Below, in pieces: positions 49,146 to 56,939 of a stretch of 64,000 nucleotides of DNA. The number at the start of each line of letters is the position of its first letter. Positions within the stretch are counted from its first letter, which is position 1. Below the pieces are notes generated by a model. That model had not been told where the DNA came from. It was given only the letters and a program-made list of their open reading frames with translations, and searched no databases. Position numbers and translations under genes: made by a program. Source of the stretch: Alitiscatomonas aceti (GTDB lineage: Bacteria; Bacillota; Clostridia; Lachnospirales; Lachnospiraceae); NCBI RefSeq assembly GCF_025567195.1, contig NZ_JAOQJF010000003.1, positions 106,156 through 170,155 of the forward strand, in the 5' to 3' direction.

Positions 49146-49966
49146 GTCTGTTCTTTCTGCCAAACGATAGCATATAATCTGCCTGCTGCTGTGTTTCTAT
49201 GGATATCGCCTCAAATGTAGAACCTGTGAGTTGCAATAAAGCTCGGTACTTTTCTTCGTATAGCCGAACAAATTCGGTATTGAGCTGCATAATTTGCTGG
49301 TTGATAGTTTCATAACTGATAGATTTACATTTTTCTACAATTTTTTCATTAAGCGCAATCTGCTCCTGGGAGAGAGCCCGGCTGTTCTTTTTCGGCTTTC
49401 AACAGTTCAGAAGCAGTGTCTTTAAGCTGCCAGATCTGAAAGTCTGAGTACTGATTGATTTCTTTCTGACTGATGCTCACGAATTCCTCTGCAGTGGCAG
49501 CTATATTGTCAATAAGTTTTTTTAACTTTGGATAATCAACTATGTTCAAATGCGCGTTAAGAATATCATTGGCAATTTTACAATCCAGTTGATATCTTTG
49601 CAAGAGACAGATGGCTTTTGCAGAATCAGTGAATCCGGTGTCTATCATATCCTTAAGAACTCTCATTGGGTTGATATCACTTAAGGTTTGCAGAAAAATT
49701 GTCTTAAGCCGGTCCCGCTTCTCAGTTTCATTTTTAAGAAAGGAATCTCTTTGAATCTGTTTTTTTGTAAAAATGATCGTAATGGCTAATGTTGCTGCCG
49801 CAATAATTGAGCCGAGAATGGCACCATAATACTCAAGCACATCGACTCCATCCCATACGGTGATATATCCGCAATCTGCTTTATAGCATTCGTTGATGAT
49901 GATTGGAATGCCAACAATAAGAAAAATGGCGGTGATGATACTAAGAATGGCTTTGATTACCTTCAT
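49105..49966 (-). pseudogene. Frameshifted two-helix membrane protein gene
   Basis: The first 205 residues start MKVIKAILSIITAIFLIVG, have two membrane helices (residues about 5-24 and 47-65) and a helical cytoplasmic tail. The frame then breaks at an A5 run (T5 on plus, 49388-49392). If one A is removed the protein continues AEKNSRALSQEQIALNEK and on through a long helical region to about 49150, where it meets the tnpV remnant. So it carries a +1-base frameshift and a truncated end. The layout resembles effector-like or DUF membrane proteins of phage-defence loci; family unrecognised. Confidence 0.6.
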
Positions 49967-50013
49967 AAACTTCCTCTTTCAGAAAAAGACATTAACACAT
50001 GTAATGTTTTATA

Positions 50014-50838
50014 CTATAGCAGCAGTTGCCTCAAAACCGTAATGATCGATATATATTCGATTTCCTTTGCATAGGCAAACTGTCTGCGGTATTTGTTCCA
50101 CATAATCTGAAGTTCCGGATTTTCTTCGATGTCGTGAAGAATAGCGGGAACATCTGCGATCCGCTGAGTGGTGCCGCGATGGTCTGCGGTTGCTCTCAGT
50201 GCCTCTGCAAACACAGCTTTATCAAATTTCTGTGTTGTCGTCAGTATGTAAGCATCGTAAAAATCTCTTGGACGGGTATTGAATACGCCGCGCCGCAAAA
50301 TGGTTTCCACCTTTTCTGCCATAACAGTTTCGATGTTATATGCCCACAGTTCGTATGATTGCCCATCATCAAAAATTTCAAAAAAGTTGTACTGGACTGC
50401 ATGGGGCGTGATCGCGTCGCCGGCGGATACATCAATGCTGAGCGGAGTCAGAAGAGTATCCAGCTTTGCATTCAGCATGACACGGTATCCGCCATAAATA
50501 TCATCTTCACGGATGGGAGAAATAGTTCTGATTTCAAATACAACGCCATCATCAAATGCAATATCACAAATATCTTCCAATGCACTGCGGATTGCTTCTG
50601 GTGTAAGGGGCAGATTTTTGAGAGTGGTATCCATATCCATGGTTGCGCGGTTGTCCAATCCAACAATCGCAGCCACCAGCATACCGCCCTTTAATACAAA
50701 CTTTTCTTTGTAGTCGGAAGCGGAAAGACGGACGAGCAGACGCTCAAACATATAGTTTTGCAAAATGACCTGTGCAGGGATATTCTTCTGTCTGGCGATA
50801 TTGCGGATTCTCGCTTTCAGACTCATTGCTTTACTCAT
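50014..50838 (-). CDS. AbiEii/AbiGii-family nucleotidyltransferase toxin
   Basis: This 274-residue protein is the toxin of a type IV toxin-antitoxin pair. Nucleotidyltransferase motifs are FVLKGGMLV (residues about 47-55; Gly-Gly with catalytic surroundings), TMDMDTT (metal aspartates) and a later LSIDVSAGD. AbiEii-type enzymes add nucleotides to tRNA ends or other targets and arrest growth, giving phage resistance. It overlaps the antitoxin by four bases (ATGA). Codon use and AT content differ from neighbours, fitting acquisition. Confidence 0.9.
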   Translation of the reverse strand: MSKAMSLKARIRNIARQKNIPAQVILQNYMFERLLVRLSASDYKEKFVLKGGMLVAAIVGLDNRATMDMDTTLKNLPLTPEAIRSALEDICDIAFDDGVVFEIRTISPIREDDIYGGYRVMLNAKLDTLLTPLSIDVSAGDAITPHAVQYNFFEIFDDGQSYELWAYNIETVMAEKVETILRRGVFNTRPRDFYDAYILTTTQKFDKAVFAEALRATADHRGTTQRIADVPAILHDIEENPELQIMWNKYRRQFAYAKEIEYISIITVLRQLLL

Positions 50839-51428
50839 AGAAGCACCTCCAAATATTGACGCAGGACGTTGGATACCCGCATTTTTTTTGCGTAAGAGTT
50901 TAATTTGTTCAAATCTTTTTTTGGGGTTGCCGCATACAGCTTTAATGCCGCGAGGAAAGTTTCTGTTCCCAATTTGTTCCGGCTGCGGATCACATCACAA
51001 ATTGTGCGTTCAAGATCGTATGCGGGAACATCATTTCCTGCGGGTGTTCTCAGAGTTGTTTTTCCAAGTTCAAACAAATCAGGCTTGATGTAATATACCT
51101 TGCATTCAGATTTAATTGCAGCGGATGGGATACAGCCGGAGGGTGCAGTGATCGTATGTTCAAACGGTGTGCGGTCAGAAATTCCATGAAGGTAGAGCGC
51201 AGTTTCGTGAGAAAAAATTACTTTTTTAGAGCGATTGCTGATCGCCAGTAGCTCATCCTGCATATCATCCGGAAGGATATACTGTCCTTTTACAATGCGA
51301 TGGATCTTATCTTCTTTACACAATTTATAAAGCATTGCTTTGGAGATGCCATGCTGTGCTGCTATCTTGGTTTCGATAATTCCTCCATGCGATTTTGCAA
51401 TAGCGGCGAGTTCAGTTATGTAATCCAT
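50835..51428 (-). CDS. AbiEi-family antitoxin/autoregulator
   Basis: This 197-residue protein has the AbiEi winged helix at the N-terminus (GGIIETKIAAQHGISKAMLY, HRIVKGQYILPDD) and the AbiEi antitoxin middle domain (VIFSHETALYLHGISDRTPF, YDLERTICDVIRSRNKLG). AbiEi neutralises AbiEii without direct binding and represses its own promoter. GAGGTGA precedes the ATG. It starts the two-gene operon. Confidence 0.9.
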   Translation of the reverse strand: MDYITELAAIAKSHGGIIETKIAAQHGISKAMLYKLCKEDKIHRIVKGQYILPDDMQDELLAISNRSKKVIFSHETALYLHGISDRTPFEHTITAPSGCIPSAAIKSECKVYYIKPDLFELGKTTLRTPAGNDVPAYDLERTICDVIRSRNKLGTETFLAALKLYAATPKKDLNKLNSYAKKMRVSNVLRQYLEVLL

Positions 51429-51459
51429 ACATTCACCTCAATTATAACAACCTAATAAT

Positions 51460-51488
51460 ATTATGCACATAATTATGATGTAAGTCAA
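51460..51488 (-). promoter_or_regulatory. Promoter and operator of the AbiEi-AbiEii operon
   Basis: On the minus strand TTGACT (51488-51483), 17-base spacer and CATAAT (51465-51460). A perfect inverted repeat ATTATG-CA-CATAAT (51460-51473) overlaps the -10, as expected for AbiEi autorepression. Confidence 0.65.
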
Positions 51489-51682
51489 TACAATTAAATG
51501 CACATTCAAAAAATATTTACAATTAAATTATGACAAAAGTAAACATCGATTTTAAATGAAACATTTACCATACCCCAAAAATCAAACAAGGGAAAAGGCA
51601 CGAACCGTAAAAAGCCAGTGCCATATCATAGGAAAACGTGCTCTGGCGGTTTTGGCATCGGGGAATGGGGATGGATGCATAC
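51489..51682. other. Non-coding junction between the AbiE region and the two-component system
   Basis: No gene is supported. AT content falls sharply toward 51640, suggesting the right border of the acquired segment lies near here. I found no obvious direct repeat matching the left side. Confidence 0.4.
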
Positions 51683-51711
51683 TTGTATTGTATGGCCGGG
51701 AGAATTATAAT
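51683..51711 (+). promoter_or_regulatory. Promoter of the two-component genes
   Basis: TTGTAT (51683-51688), 17-base spacer, TATAAT (51706-51711). Confidence 0.65.
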
Positions 51712-51818
51712 GGAAAGGCCAGAGGCGCGGGCCGGATCAGAGGATGATGGCCGCGGGAAGCATCGTCTGGCAGAGAAGCCGGCGGATGGCCGGACAAAAC
51801 AGGGAAAGGAATTTTGCC

Positions 51819-52511
51819 ATGAACCGGATTTTGATCATAGATGATGACAGGGAGCTGTGCGTTCTGATCAAACGCAGCGTATTATCCGAAAATATAGAAG
51901 CCGATTTCTGCAATACCGGAAAGGCCGGCCTTTTGAAATTAAGGGAAAGGGAGTACCAGCTTGTGATACTGGATGTGATGATGCCGGGCATGGACGGCTT
52001 TGAGACCCTGGAGGAGATCCGGAAGGAAAGCAGCCTTCCGATCCTGATGTTCACATCGAGGAATGACAGTATCTCAAAGGTGCGGGGGCTGCGGGCCGGA
52101 GCGGACGATTATCTGACAAAGCCCTTTGATATGGAGGAGCTGATCGCCCGTATCGTTTCGCTGATCCGCCGTTATACCCGCTTTAACCAGCCGGATGGGA
52201 CCGTGCAGAAGCTTGTATTTGACGGACTGGAGATCGACCCGGAAGCCCGTCTGGTCACTGCGGAAAACGGTACCTTTGAACTTCCCCCGAAGGAATTTGA
52301 CCTGCTGTTATACTGTGCAAAAAATCAGGGGAAGATCCTGACCAAGAAGCAGATCTATGAAAATGTCTGGGGAGACGAATATTTCTATGACGACAGCAAT
52401 ATCATGGCGGTCATCAGCCGGCTCCGCAAAAAACTGGAGGCCGCTCCTTCAAGCCCAAAGTATATCCAGACCATCAAAGGGATCGGCTACCGCTTTAATA
52501 AGGAGGTATAG
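51819..52511 (+). CDS. OmpR-family response regulator
   Basis: This 230-residue regulator has a receiver domain with acidic pocket DDD (residues 8-10), phospho-acceptor Asp52 in LVILDVMMPGMDGF and a conserved Lys in TKPFDMEEL, followed by an OmpR/PhoB winged helix ending YIQTIKGIGYRFN. ATG 51819 follows AAAGGA at eight bases. It is cotranscribed with the histidine kinase and probably activates the ABC operon through the repeats at 53469-53507. Confidence 0.93.
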   Translation: MNRILIIDDDRELCVLIKRSVLSENIEADFCNTGKAGLLKLREREYQLVILDVMMPGMDGFETLEEIRKESSLPILMFTSRNDSISKVRGLRAGADDYLTKPFDMEELIARIVSLIRRYTRFNQPDGTVQKLVFDGLEIDPEARLVTAENGTFELPPKEFDLLLYCAKNQGKILTKKQIYENVWGDEYFYDDSNIMAVISRLRKKLEAAPSSPKYIQTIKGIGYRFNKEV

Positions 52512-52516
52512 CTGGT

Positions 52517-53434
52517 ATGGGGATCCTTGTTTTTCTGTCCATTATGACCGCGGCTCTGGCGGTCCTGTTCTCCTGGTACCGTATCCGGCGGGTGAAAGAG
52601 CAGATCGCGGAGATCGCAGACGCTCTGGCTGATGTGAAAAACGGAAATGGCGGCCGCCGGATCCTGTCCGCAGCAAATGAGCTGGCAGCCCCCATTGCCT
52701 ATGAGATCAATGAGATCGTTGTGTCCTATGAACGCAGGCTTTCTGCGGTGCGGCAGGCAGAGGAGGCAAACCGTCAGCTTATGACCAGCCTTTCCCATGA
52801 TGTCCGGACACCCCTTACAACACTCATCGGATATCTTGATGCCGCCCACAAAGGACTTGTTGCGGGCAGGGACCGGGATGAATATATCGAAACGGCCCGC
52901 CGGAAGGCCCATGATCTGAAAGAATATATTGACGTTCTCTTTGACTGGTTCAGGTTGAATTCCAATGAGTTTGCCATGGAGATCCATCCCACTGAAGCGG
53001 CAGAGCTCACAAGAAATATCCTGATCGACTGGGTCCCGGTCTTTGAGGATAAGGAGATCGGTTATGACATTGACATTCCCGAGCGTCCGGTCCGGGTAAG
53101 GCTCGACGCAGACGGATATATGAGGATCATAAACAACCTCATCCAGAATGCGGTCGCCCACAGCGGCGGGGATGAAATCAAGATCGCTCTGTCAGAGCAG
53201 GGGGGTGCCATGAAGCTTCTTGTGGCGGACAATGGCGTGGGGATCGGGAAGGAAGATCTGAAGCATATTTTTGAACGGCTGTATAAGTGTGATAAGGGCC
53301 GGTCCCAGAAGGGCAGCGGGCTGGGCCTTTCCATTGTCCATCAGCTTGTGGAAAAGATGGGAGGCAGCATCACTGTGGAAAGCACACCGGGAAAAGGAAC
53401 AGAATTTACCCTGGTTTTCCCCCTGGATGAGTGA
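52517..53434 (+). CDS. Sensor histidine kinase
   Basis: This 305-residue kinase has a single N-terminal membrane helix (residues about 3-20) and almost no outer loop, so it likely senses within the membrane or through the ABC transporter, as in lantibiotic/bacitracin detox systems. The DHp helix holds His94 (SLSHDVRTPL); ATP-binding boxes are NLIQNAVAHS (N), DNGVGIG (G1), ERLYKCD (F) and GSGLGLSI (G2). AAGGAGG precedes the ATG. Confidence 0.92.
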   Translation: MGILVFLSIMTAALAVLFSWYRIRRVKEQIAEIADALADVKNGNGGRRILSAANELAAPIAYEINEIVVSYERRLSAVRQAEEANRQLMTSLSHDVRTPLTTLIGYLDAAHKGLVAGRDRDEYIETARRKAHDLKEYIDVLFDWFRLNSNEFAMEIHPTEAAELTRNILIDWVPVFEDKEIGYDIDIPERPVRVRLDADGYMRIINNLIQNAVAHSGGDEIKIALSEQGGAMKLLVADNGVGIGKEDLKHIFERLYKCDKGRSQKGSGLGLSIVHQLVEKMGGSITVESTPGKGTEFTLVFPLDE

Positions 53435-53468
53435 GCGGCCCCCTGGCATTCTGGCCGGATCTTAAACT

Positions 53469-53522
53469 GCAAGGTTTTTGCAAGGCTGCGGCAAGGTTCA
53501 TGCAAGGATGGCGTGATAGAAT
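53469..53522 (+). promoter_or_regulatory. Four 11-bp-spaced GCAAGG repeats before the ABC operon
   Basis: GCAAGG occurs at 53469, 53480, 53491 and 53502, each exactly 11 bases apart (one helical turn). They precede a -10-like TAGAAT (53517-53522); the place of a -35 is covered by the third repeat. This is the classical layout for tandem OmpR-family dimer binding and activation. Confidence 0.8.
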
Positions 53523-53547
53523 CCCTTACAGAACAGGAGGTTTGCCT

Positions 53548-54474
53548 ATGGACACAAATACCATCATTGAAACAAGAAACCTGACCAAGCAGTATGGCCC
53601 GCAAAAGAGCGTGGCTGACTTAAGTATCCATGTGAAGCGCGGGAGGATCTATGGTCTGCTGGGGAGGAACGGGGCCGGAAAAACGACCACCATGAAAATG
53701 CTGCTGGGACTGACGAAGCCCACGTCCGGCGAGGTGCGGATCTGGGGAAATCCTTTGCAGGGGAATGAAAAGAAGATCCTGCCCCGCATCGGCAGCCTGA
53801 TCGAGTCCCCCGGCTTTTATCCCAATCTGACCGCTGCGGAAAATCTGCGTATCTTTGCCATTCTGCGGGGCGTGCCAAACGGTCATGCCATCAGGGATGC
53901 CCTGGATCTGGTGGGGCTGCCTTATAAAGACAAAAAGCTCTTTTCACAGTATTCCCTTGGCATGAAGCAGCGGCTTGCCATTGCCCTTGCCATTATGCAC
54001 GATCCGGAGCTTCTGATCCTGGATGAGCCCATCAATGGGCTTGATCCCATCGGCATTGCAGAGGTGCGTTCCTTTATCCGGGAGCTCTGTGATACAGGAG
54101 GGAAGACCATTCTGATCTCCAGCCATATCCTTTCGGAAATTTCCCTGCTGGCGGACGATATTGGGATCATTGACCACGGCACACTGCTGGAAGAGGAAAG
54201 CCTTGCCAGACTGGAGCAGAAAAGCGGCAGGCATGTCCGTTTTACGCTTTCCGACACCGCCCAGGCCGCAAGGATCCTGGAGTGCAGCTTCCATGAAACC
54301 CGTTTCTCCATCCAGGATGACCACAGGCTGCAGCTCCACAATCTTGATCTGCCGGTCGGAAAAGTTGTAACTGCCTTTGTGGAAAACGGACTGGAGGTAT
54401 CGGAGGCCCATACCTGTGAAGAAAGCCTGGAGGATTATTTCAGGCGTGTGACGGGAGGCGAGGGGATTGCTTAG
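53548..54474 (+). CDS. ABC transporter ATP-binding protein (BcrA/LanF type)
   Basis: This 308-residue ATPase has Walker A GRNGAGKTT (residues 39-47), signature SLGMKQRLAIA, Walker B LLILDEP and an H-loop ISSHIL. The C-terminal extension (residues about 215-308) is typical of BcrA and lantibiotic-immunity LanF subunits. AGGAGG precedes the ATG seven bases away. It powers the two permeases that follow, probably moving or detaching a cyclic peptide antibiotic from the membrane. Confidence 0.92.
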   Translation: MDTNTIIETRNLTKQYGPQKSVADLSIHVKRGRIYGLLGRNGAGKTTTMKMLLGLTKPTSGEVRIWGNPLQGNEKKILPRIGSLIESPGFYPNLTAAENLRIFAILRGVPNGHAIRDALDLVGLPYKDKKLFSQYSLGMKQRLAIALAIMHDPELLILDEPINGLDPIGIAEVRSFIRELCDTGGKTILISSHILSEISLLADDIGIIDHGTLLEEESLARLEQKSGRHVRFTLSDTAQAARILECSFHETRFSIQDDHRLQLHNLDLPVGKVVTAFVENGLEVSEAHTCEESLEDYFRRVTGGEGIA

Positions 54475-55261
54475 ACTGATGGAGTGTGAATTTCTGAAGC
54501 TGAAACGCAGGCCTCTGGTCTTTATTTCTCTGGTGCTTTCCGTTTTCATGCCGTTGGCGTACGTTTTTTTCCTGTCAGATGTGAATACGGATGTGGATGC
54601 TGTAAATGGAGTGATGTCCAGCCTGTTCCAGCTCAGCGCATATCTGCTTCTGATGCCGCTTCTTGTGATCCTGGCTTCCAGCCTGCTGTTTCAGGAGCTG
54701 GACCATGATACTTTGAAAAACCTTGCGGCCATACCCGTGGACCGGACGAAGCTGGTGCTTTCCAAAATGCTGGTCCTGCTGCTGTTTGCCGTTGGCTTCA
54801 TGGCGGCGGGAGGCCTGGTGAATCTTGCGGTCCTGCTGGTCCGGGGATGGGAGCCGGTTGGGTTCTGGACGCTGTTTTGGGTTGGGCTGGAAGAGGGAGT
54901 GATCATGTGGGCCGGAGCGCTTCCCTGCATTCTTCTGGTGGTCCTTCTCAATAAAAATTATATCGTGTCCGTTGTGATCACCTTTTTTTACACCATTGTG
55001 AATTATATCTTTTCCATGAACGATCTCTTTCTGACGCAGCCCTTTGGGCTGAACATCGGTACCCTGCTTCCGGGACCGCTGGCTTTCCGCTGGACCTTCC
55101 AGTTTTATGACCAGAGCCGGACCAGCGCGGAGCTGGCAGAGCTGCTGGAGCGGATCAGCCCGTATTTTCTCGGCCGCGCCCAGGTGTTCAGTGTGATCGT
55201 TGTGGAAGCTATTGTTTTTCTGACGCTGATCGCGATGGCCTTCCGGCGTCAGGAGATTTAA
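54467..55261 (+). CDS. ABC transporter permease, first of two (LanE/BcrB-like)
   Basis: This 264-residue permease has about six membrane helices and the ABC-2 type start MECEFLKLKRRPLVF seen in lantibiotic-immunity permeases (LanE/LanG). DHDTLKNLAAIPV, also in the partner gene, is a conserved cytoplasmic loop. The start is probably TTG 54467 (GGGAGG eight bases upstream), overlapping the ATPase gene by eight bases; ATG 54479 is an alternative. Confidence 0.88.
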   Translation: MLRLMECEFLKLKRRPLVFISLVLSVFMPLAYVFFLSDVNTDVDAVNGVMSSLFQLSAYLLLMPLLVILASSLLFQELDHDTLKNLAAIPVDRTKLVLSKMLVLLLFAVGFMAAGGLVNLAVLLVRGWEPVGFWTLFWVGLEEGVIMWAGALPCILLVVLLNKNYIVSVVITFFYTIVNYIFSMNDLFLTQPFGLNIGTLLPGPLAFRWTFQFYDQSRTSAELAELLERISPYFLGRAQVFSVIVVEAIVFLTLIAMAFRRQEI

Positions 55262-55273
55262 GGAGGTGGGATC

Positions 55274-56080
55274 ATGTGGAATCTGTTAAGAGCAGAATTA
55301 CTGAAGCTGCGCCGGTGCCAGATCCTTCTGGTGGGGCTTATGGCCCTTGGGCTCTGCCCTCTGGTACAATATGGAAGCCAGATGATCATTGAGGCGGAAT
55401 ACCGGGATCCGGACTATGATATCCGGACGCTTTTTGCCAATGTTGTCTGGGGCAACACCCAGATATTTCTGCCCATTTCACTGGTGATGACAGGCGCCTG
55501 GCTCATGGACAGGGAGTCTTCCCATGATACGCTGAAAAATATCATGGCGGTCCCTGTTTCTATGCCAGGGCTTCTGGGGACAAAGCTGCTTCTGACCGGC
55601 ATGCTTGCAGTCCTTCTGGGAATATACAGTGCCGGCGTTACCCTGGTCACTGGACTGGTGGCCGGCCTGCCGGGACTGACTGCGGAGGTGCTTTTTCATG
55701 GCAGTACGCAGATCGTGGCGGCTGCCTTTACTACAAGTCTGGTCTGTATGCCCCTGATCCTGATCTTTGGACAGATCCGCGGGGCATATCTGGGAGGCTC
55801 CATCCTGGCGTTCTTCCTGGGATACAGCATGCTGTTCTTCAAAGGCGGCGTCCTTTCCAGCCTGTATCCGTTTTCGGCTGCGCTGGTCCTGGCGGGCTTC
55901 GATCTGAGCGGATATGCCGGGACGACCGCGGCTCCGGATCTGGGGTTTGCCGCCGCCGGGGTCGGCGTTATGGTCCTCTGGACAGGAATGCTGCTTTTGC
56001 GGTCCCGTAAGAAAAAAGAGATGCGTCCTCGCAGGCAGGCCAGTGCCAGGGGGAAGGCGAGAAGGGCTGCGCCGCTGTAA
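55274..56080 (+). CDS. ABC transporter permease, second of two (LanG/BcrC-like)
   Basis: This 268-residue permease has six membrane helices, the ABC-2 start MWNLLRAELLKLRRCQ, the loop SSHDTLKNIMAVPVS matching the first permease, and a basic C-terminus (RSRKKKEMRPRRQASARGK). AAGGAGG is upstream of the ATG. With the preceding genes it completes a regulator-kinase-ATPase-two-permease detox module. Confidence 0.88.
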   Translation: MWNLLRAELLKLRRCQILLVGLMALGLCPLVQYGSQMIIEAEYRDPDYDIRTLFANVVWGNTQIFLPISLVMTGAWLMDRESSHDTLKNIMAVPVSMPGLLGTKLLLTGMLAVLLGIYSAGVTLVTGLVAGLPGLTAEVLFHGSTQIVAAAFTTSLVCMPLILIFGQIRGAYLGGSILAFFLGYSMLFFKGGVLSSLYPFSAALVLAGFDLSGYAGTTAAPDLGFAAAGVGVMVLWTGMLLLRSRKKKEMRPRRQASARGKARRAAPL

Positions 56081-56158
56081 GGGGCTGCGGCCCGTGGTTT
56101 CCGGAGGCTTTTTCCGGACCTTTGGCTGTGCCGGTCCACATGTTCCAGTTTTTTCATC

Positions 56159-56206
56159 TTGACATACAGAACAAATGTTCGTATAATAAGAACAGAACAT
56201 ACGTTC
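56159..56206 (+). promoter_or_regulatory. Near-perfect promoter holding two LexA (SOS) boxes
   Basis: TTGACA (56159-56164), 17-base spacer and TATAAT (56182-56187). GAACAAATGTTC (56169-56180) lies in the spacer, and GAACATACGTTC (56195-56206) just after the -10. Both fit the Gram-positive SOS box core GAAC-RNRY-GTTC. LexA would block this promoter twice. Confidence 0.85.
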
Positions 56207-56283
56207 TTTTTCGAAACGGGGGATGATACGGCAGACCGTACCCTCTGTGTGTGAAGCTGTGTGGGAAAGAGAGGATGGCTGGA

Positions 56284-56601
56284 ATGGAATATCGGGCATT
56301 GGGAAATTCAAATCTGGATGATGGGACCGTCAAAGGCGACCGGAGAGAGGCTGCCTGTATGGCATGGTTTCCGGCCGGACGGGAGCTGTATCCGGTTTCT
56401 GTTAAATTTAAGGGCGACGACGGGGAGGTCATCTGCGTCAGGAACATCAATATCTCATCGTCAGAGGATATCCTGTGCAACGGGATCGCTTCAAAGCAGT
56501 TTTTATGCAATGCGGTCATCGGCGGCCTGGTCCAGGATTTTGCCCTGATCTTTTATGCCAGGCCGTCCCGGTGGGAGATCGTATTCCGCCCAAGGCAGTA
56601 G
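56284..56601 (+). CDS. Small conserved protein under LexA control
   Basis: This 105-residue protein starts MEYRALGNSNLDD and has a core CMAWFPAGRELYPVSVKFKGDDGE, INISSSEDILCNG (around 55) and an ending ALIFYARPSRWEIVFRP. Similar small proteins exist in Lachnospiraceae, but I know no assigned function. It lacks membrane helices. It seems the only gene driven by the SOS promoter 78 bases upstream. ATG 56284 is chosen for AGAGG nine bases before it; in-frame ATG 56275 and GTG 56251 are alternatives. Confidence 0.68.
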   Translation: MEYRALGNSNLDDGTVKGDRREAACMAWFPAGRELYPVSVKFKGDDGEVICVRNINISSSEDILCNGIASKQFLCNAVIGGLVQDFALIFYARPSRWEIVFRPRQ

Positions 56602-56674
56602 GGGGGCGGAAGCCCTGCTTTTACCAGGATTTTTCACAGAGCATTCACGAAATCCATGAAAAATAAAATTATTG

Positions 56675-56703
56675 TTGACATTTTATTCCAAACATGGTAT
56701 CCT
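56675..56703 (+). promoter_or_regulatory. Promoter of the second tRNA-Met
   Basis: TTGACA (56675-56680), 17-base spacer, TATCCT (56698-56703). Confidence 0.7.
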
Positions 56704-56724
56704 AATGTTCGTTGAGCAAAGCGT

Positions 56725-56798
56725 GGCGGAATAGCTCAGTTGGCTAGAGCATACGGTTCATACCCGTAGTGTCGAGAGTTCGAATCTCCCTTCCGCTA
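56725..56798 (+). tRNA. tRNA-Met (CAT), identical copy of 43533-43606
   Basis: Same 74-base sequence with anticodon loop TTCATAC and G-T first pair as the copy at 43533, but with a different promoter and terminator. Confidence 0.93.
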
Positions 56799-56805
56799 CT
56801 AAAAT

Positions 56806-56833
56806 GGGATCCTGAATACAGGGTCCCTTTTTT
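56806..56833 (+). terminator. Terminator of the second tRNA-Met
   Basis: GGGATCCTG (56806-56814) pairs with CAGGGTCCC (56819-56827), then TTTTTT. Confidence 0.8.
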
Positions 56834-56939
56834 ATAGAAATTTTCTTATCTTTTTTCCGTATTCTGTGGTATACTAAATATAATTTCGTTGTATATTATA
56901 TGATTTATGTAATACCAGCAGGATAAAACGGAGGGTTCC

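Noticed and set aside
49388..49392. Programmed ribosomal frameshift
   Set aside because: The required shift is +1 (or -2) and there is no slippery heptamer with a downstream knot. A plain one-base insertion explains it better.
48972..51600. Prophage or complete conjugative element
   Set aside because: There is no integrase, relaxase, capsid or portal gene, only the tnpV remnant and an AbiE pair.
51556..51747. 63-residue frame before the response regulator
   Set aside because: It has poor codon use and no ribosome site, and it overlaps the promoter of the two-component genes.
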